From: an uncultured Gammaproteobacteria bacterium | GTDB lineage: Bacteria > Pseudomonadota > Gammaproteobacteria > Arenicellales > UBA868 | Direction of reading: 5' to 3' | DNA length: 9,968 nucleotides | NCBI GenBank assembly: GCA_913051905.1 | Contig: CAJXBY010000092.1 | Coordinates: forward strand, 1-9,968 | In this document: positions 7,925-9,968 of the stretch, one piece after another | Numbering within the stretch: position 1 is the stretch's first letter | How the letters are laid out: each line of letters opens with the position of its first letter | Program-made: the position numbers and the translations under genes | Notes under the pieces: model-generated | Seen by the model: the letters and a program-made list of their open reading frames with translations, nothing else | What the model was told of the DNA's origin: nothing | Database searches by the model: none

Positions 7925-8455
7925 TCAGTCGAGCAGGCGCATCCGGATTTGCTCGAAACGCTGGGCCGACAGATTCAGACGATCCAGCAGCTCGGGTGAC
8001 AGTTCGCGCGGATCGTCTTCTTCACTGAGACCCTGCTGGCCGCCGTAGGCCAACTGACCGACAGATTCTCTCAAACGGTCCGCGAGCAACAGGCCCAAAG
8101 CCCGGTAGAAACGGCTGGAGAACGCCGTGTCGGTGCGCAGTCGTCCGTCAACACGCTGTTTGGGTACGGCCATCACGATAGAGCTGTTCAAGGCCACAAC
8201 CGTTGCATTGGGCGGTCTGGAATCCAGAAAAGACAGCTCACCGACGATCTCGCCGCTGCCGATCTGCGCGATCTCGACTGAACCGTCAATAGAAACACCG
8301 AAAAGCCCACGCAAGACGAAGAATACCTCTTCGATAGGCTCACCCTGCTGAATCAGCGTCGTGCCCTCGGTAACGTGTTGGCGGCGTCCCGCGCTGATCA
8401 GCCAGTCGACGTCTTGATCAGTAAACTCGCCCAGCATGTAGAGCACTTTCTTCAT
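7925..8455 (-). CDS. Cyclic-nucleotide-binding-fold protein, first gene of the export operon
   Basis: A 176-residue cytoplasmic protein with one cyclic-nucleotide-binding-type beta roll and no DNA-binding domain or membrane segment. The roll spans about residues 10-105: EGTTLIQQGEP (30-40), VFFVLRGLFGVSIDG (44-58) and the phosphate-cassette region GEIVGELSFLDSRPPNATVV (68-87). E73 of the cassette is present, but the arginine usually just before the final x-A-T-V is replaced by P82, so cAMP or cGMP binding is doubtful. Helices follow (FSSRFYRALGLLLADRLRE, 112-130), then an acidic tail. A strong Shine-Dalgarno lies 5 bases before the ATG. Cyclic-nucleotide-fold proteins are known companions of NHLM-type transport operons (for example TIGR03896 in cyanobacteria, which as I recall has two such domains). 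Here there is one. It may sense a signal or scaffold the exporter, but its function is not established. Confidence 0.88.
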   Translation of the reverse strand: MKKVLYMLGEFTDQDVDWLISAGRRQHVTEGTTLIQQGEPIEEVFFVLRGLFGVSIDGSVEIAQIGSGEIVGELSFLDSRPPNATVVALNSSIVMAVPKQRVDGRLRTDTAFSSRFYRALGLLLADRLRESVGQLAYGGQQGLSEEDDPRELSPELLDRLNLSAQRFEQIRMRLLD

Positions 8456-8460
8456 AGTTT

Positions 8461-8469
8461 CCTCTCTCC
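8461..8469 (-). promoter_or_regulatory. Ribosome binding site of the first operon gene
   Basis: GGAGAGAGG on the minus strand lies 5 bases before the ATG at 8455. It is the clearest Shine-Dalgarno in the window and fixes the start of the cyclic-nucleotide-fold gene. Confidence 0.7.
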
Positions 8470-8548
8470 GTTAAATGCCGGCTTGTGGTCCTTAGCCGCC
8501 CGGTTATCCCGTCATGTGTAGCAGTGGCCGAACAAAAAATTCTATCGT
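8470..8548 (-). promoter_or_regulatory. Probable promoter region of the export operon (no clear -35/-10)
   Basis: This is the only non-coding space upstream of the minus-strand operon, and an apparent terminator for the preceding gene lies just to its right, so transcription of the export genes most likely begins here. I looked for sigma-70 boxes. A T-rich run (8533-8543, read on the minus strand as AATTTTTTGTT) and a TACACAT further along are present, but they are poorly spaced. No operator palindrome stands out. The assignment rests on position, not on recognised motifs. Confidence 0.3.
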
Positions 8549-8580
8549 AAAACAAAGGCCCCCGGCCCCACCGTGAGGCC
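8549..8580 (-). terminator. Possible rho-independent terminator of the BtuF-like gene
   Basis: Just after the stop of the BtuF-like gene, the minus strand can fold GGCCTC-ACGGT-GGGGCC (8580-8564), a 6-pair stem with one G-U pair and a 5-base loop. It is followed by GGGGGCC and then TTTGTTTT (8556-8549). The T-tract is broken and sits seven bases from the stem, so it is not an ideal intrinsic terminator, but it is in the right place to separate this gene from the export operon. Confidence 0.45.
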
Positions 8581-8586
8581 CGTGAT

Positions 8587-9396
8587 TCACTCTGGAAGTC
8601 CTTCCTGCCACTGCTCGACGATCTGCAGCAGGCGTTCCAGTCCGTCGCTCAAGGCTGCCGGACCGGGCTGCAGAATCTCGGCTGACTTGATCTCGTGCAA
8701 CGCGCCTGAGGAAACAGCCGGCACCACATCCCAGCCAGGCCGGGCCGCGACTTTTTCCTGGCGAAACTTCTTACCGCACCAAGAACCGATGATGATATCC
8801 GGTGCCCGGCGGATGACTTCACTGGAATCAGCGACAATCCGGCTCTTGCCGTCTGGACAGGCTGCCAGTTCTGGAAAGATATCGTCGCCGCCGGCGATCC
8901 CGATCAGTTCAGAGACCCAGCGGATGGCTGAGATTTGTGGCTCGTCCCACTCTTCGAAATAAACCTTCGGGCGGACCGCTCGGCGAACTGTCTGCCGACG
9001 ACACTCGAGGATTCTCTTCTCATAGCCTGCAGCCAGCTGATCCGCCCGAGGACCGGCGCCGACCATCCCACCCAGGGTCCGGATCATCTTGAGAATACCG
9101 TCGACCGAGCGATGGTTGAAAACCATCACCGTAACCCCCCGACCGATTAGATCAGCGGCGATCTCGGCCTGCAGATCGGAGAAGCCCAGAACCAGGTCGG
9201 GCTGCAGGTCCAGTATCCGTTCGATCCTGGCACTGGTAAACGCCGAGACTTTGGGTTTTTCTTTGCGCGCCCGGCCTGGCCGGACCGTAAATCCAGAGAT
9301 TCCGACAATCCGGTCCTCCTCACCCAAAAGGTAAAGCGTTTCCGTGGTTTCTTCGGTGAGACAGATGATCCGTTCCGGATAACGGGCATTCTTCAT
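8587..9396 (-). CDS. BtuF-like cobalamin/iron-chelate ABC substrate-binding protein, no signal peptide
   Basis: A 269-residue protein of the periplasmic-binding family that includes BtuF and FepB/FhuD-type proteins, which deliver cobalamin or ferric chelates to ABC importers. It opens with YPERIICLTEETTETLYLLG (6-25) and continues RIVGISGFTVRPG (29-41), PKVSAFTSARIERILDLQPD (48-67) and VFNHRSVDGI (92-101), the usual first lobe. The second lobe includes PKVYFEEWDEPQ (143-154), IRWVSELIGIAGGDDIFPE (158-176) and the RRAPDIIIGSWCGKK segment (196-210). The ATG at 9396 is chosen because the family's opening motif starts five residues later. The frame stays open to 9897, but that part overlaps the divergent lyase gene and has no family character. 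No signal peptide precedes the motif, unlike classical BtuF. No importer permease or ATPase lies nearby, so the ligand is uncertain. Confidence 0.87.
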   Translation of the reverse strand: MKNARYPERIICLTEETTETLYLLGEEDRIVGISGFTVRPGRARKEKPKVSAFTSARIERILDLQPDLVLGFSDLQAEIAADLIGRGVTVMVFNHRSVDGILKMIRTLGGMVGAGPRADQLAAGYEKRILECRRQTVRRAVRPKVYFEEWDEPQISAIRWVSELIGIAGGDDIFPELAACPDGKSRIVADSSEVIRRAPDIIIGSWCGKKFRQEKVAARPGWDVVPAVSSGALHEIKSAEILQPGPAALSDGLERLLQIVEQWQEGLPE

Positions 9397-9487
9397 GGCA
9401 TCACGGCGACCAGTGGTAACATTCGCATCTAACTTCGGTCCTGATTCCCACCTGTGTTTTAAAGTCGACCTCGACCTACAGTCTGCA
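9397..9487. promoter_or_regulatory. Divergent intergenic region between the BtuF-like and lyase genes
   Basis: These 91 bases separate the starts of two divergent genes and must carry both promoters unless transcription starts further away. A TTTTAAAG at 9457-9464 could serve as a -10 on the plus strand, without a good -35. A short tandem TCGACC-TCGACC lies at about 9466-9477. Neither gene has a clear Shine-Dalgarno. The region is too short for a cobalamin riboswitch, and no B12-box-like element was recognised. Confidence 0.3.
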
Positions 9488-9968
9488 ATGATATCGCGCC
9501 CGCGCCGATCGGTTTTGTTCATGCCCGGTGATAACCCCCGTGCCCAGAAAAAAGCGGCCGGCCTTGCCGCCGACGTGATCATTCTGGATCTGGAGGACTC
9601 GGTGGCACCGGCGAACAAGGACAAAGCCCGCGAGCAGGTCCGGTCGACTCTTGAGCAGCATCCTTTCGGTAGAAGGGAAGTCGTTGTTCGCGTCAACCGG
9701 CTCGAGTCTCCCTGGGGTGGTGACGACCTGGCAGCGCTGTCCCGGACCAACCCCGATGCCCTCCTGCTGCCCAAGGTCGAATCCGCTGACGAGCTGTTCC
9801 AGGCTGCTGTGTCCTTCACCGCACAAGGCGCACCGGCTGACCTCAGCCTGTGGGCCATGGTCGAAACACCGCGCGGTATCCAGAACATTGAAGACATTGC
9901 TCACGCAACCAGGCAACTGGCCTGTCTTGTTCTGGGGACGGGGGATCTTGCCAGCGGTCTGCGCCTCA
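9488..9968 (+). CDS. CitE-type CoA-ester lyase (HpcH/HpaI aldolase/citrate lyase beta family), C-terminus cut by window edge
   Basis: The first 160 residues of a TIM-barrel lyase that cleaves or forms C-C bonds in acyl-CoA esters such as malyl-, citramalyl- or citryl-CoA, with a Mg2+ ion. Family motifs appear in order: RRSVLFMPGDNPRAQKKA (6-23), VIILDLEDSV (30-39), VVVRVN (65-70), LLLPKVESADE (92-102), WAMVETPRGIQNI (122-134) and LGTGDLASGL (149-158). E126 and D153 are the expected metal ligands, and R68 is the conserved strand arginine. The ATG at 9488 sits six residues before the RSVLFMPG opening typical of the family, although no Shine-Dalgarno is visible. The exact substrate cannot be told from this half, and stand-alone CitE homologues are common outside citrate fermentation. 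It is transcribed away from the BtuF-like gene and is probably unrelated to the export operon. Confidence 0.88.
   Translation, partial: MISRPRRSVLFMPGDNPRAQKKAAGLAADVIILDLEDSVAPANKDKAREQVRSTLEQHPFGRREVVVRVNRLESPWGGDDLAALSRTNPDALLLPKVESADELFQAAVSFTAQGAPADLSLWAMVETPRGIQNIEDIAHATRQLACLVLGTGDLASGLRL

Noticed and set aside
6846..8048. A 400-codon open frame on the plus strand
   Set aside because: It lies antisense to the adaptor and cyclic-nucleotide-fold genes, which have clear family motifs. Its translation shows no recognisable domain and is typical of an antisense frame in GC-rich coding DNA.
9397..9487. A cobalamin riboswitch upstream of the BtuF-like gene
   Set aside because: Only 91 bases separate the divergent starts, and no B12-box-like conserved element or extended pairing is visible.
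9397..9897. Upstream extension of the BtuF-like frame to an ATG at 9897
   Set aside because: The extension overlaps the divergent lyase gene, whose motifs are in the correct order, and the extra residues are Ser/Arg-rich with no signal peptide or family character.

Overview
The window looks like chromosomal DNA from a Gram-negative, moderately GC-rich bacterium, most likely a proteobacterium. The two periplasmic-adaptor genes imply a double membrane, and the protein styles and dense, overlapping gene packing fit. Genus cannot be read from the sequence.

Most of it (about 1-8455) is one compact minus-strand operon. In transcription order it encodes a small cyclic-nucleotide-binding-fold protein (8455-7925), an HlyD-type membrane fusion protein (7892-6411), an ABC half-transporter with an intact N-terminal C39 peptidase (6414-4213), a second ABC half-transporter with a long N-terminal extension instead of a working peptidase (4220-1311), and a second HlyD-like adaptor (from 1270) that runs off the left edge. 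This gene set and order match the export machinery of NHLM/NHLP peptide systems, which export ribosomally made peptides carrying nitrile-hydratase-alpha-like or Nif11-like leaders. The peptidase half would cut the leader and the two ABC halves would probably pair to move the peptide. The adaptors would bridge to an outer-membrane channel not seen here. No precursor peptide, modification enzyme or TolC gene is visible, so the cargo is unknown.

Right of the operon, 8456-8586 is intergenic. It holds the operon's ribosome binding site, presumably its promoter, and a likely hairpin terminator for the next gene. That gene (9396-8587, minus) encodes a BtuF-like cobalamin/ferric-chelate binding protein without a signal peptide. 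It is divergent, across 91 bases, from a plus-strand CitE-type CoA-ester lyase (HpcH/HpaI aldolase/citrate lyase beta family) that begins at 9488 and is cut by the right edge. These two genes look like ordinary metabolism and not part of the export system.

The points of most interest are the second adaptor, the multi-domain N-terminus of the peptidase-less ABC protein, the loss of the usual phosphate-binding arginine in the cyclic-nucleotide-fold protein, and the missing cargo. No RNA genes, insertion sequences, CRISPR arrays or large repeats were seen.
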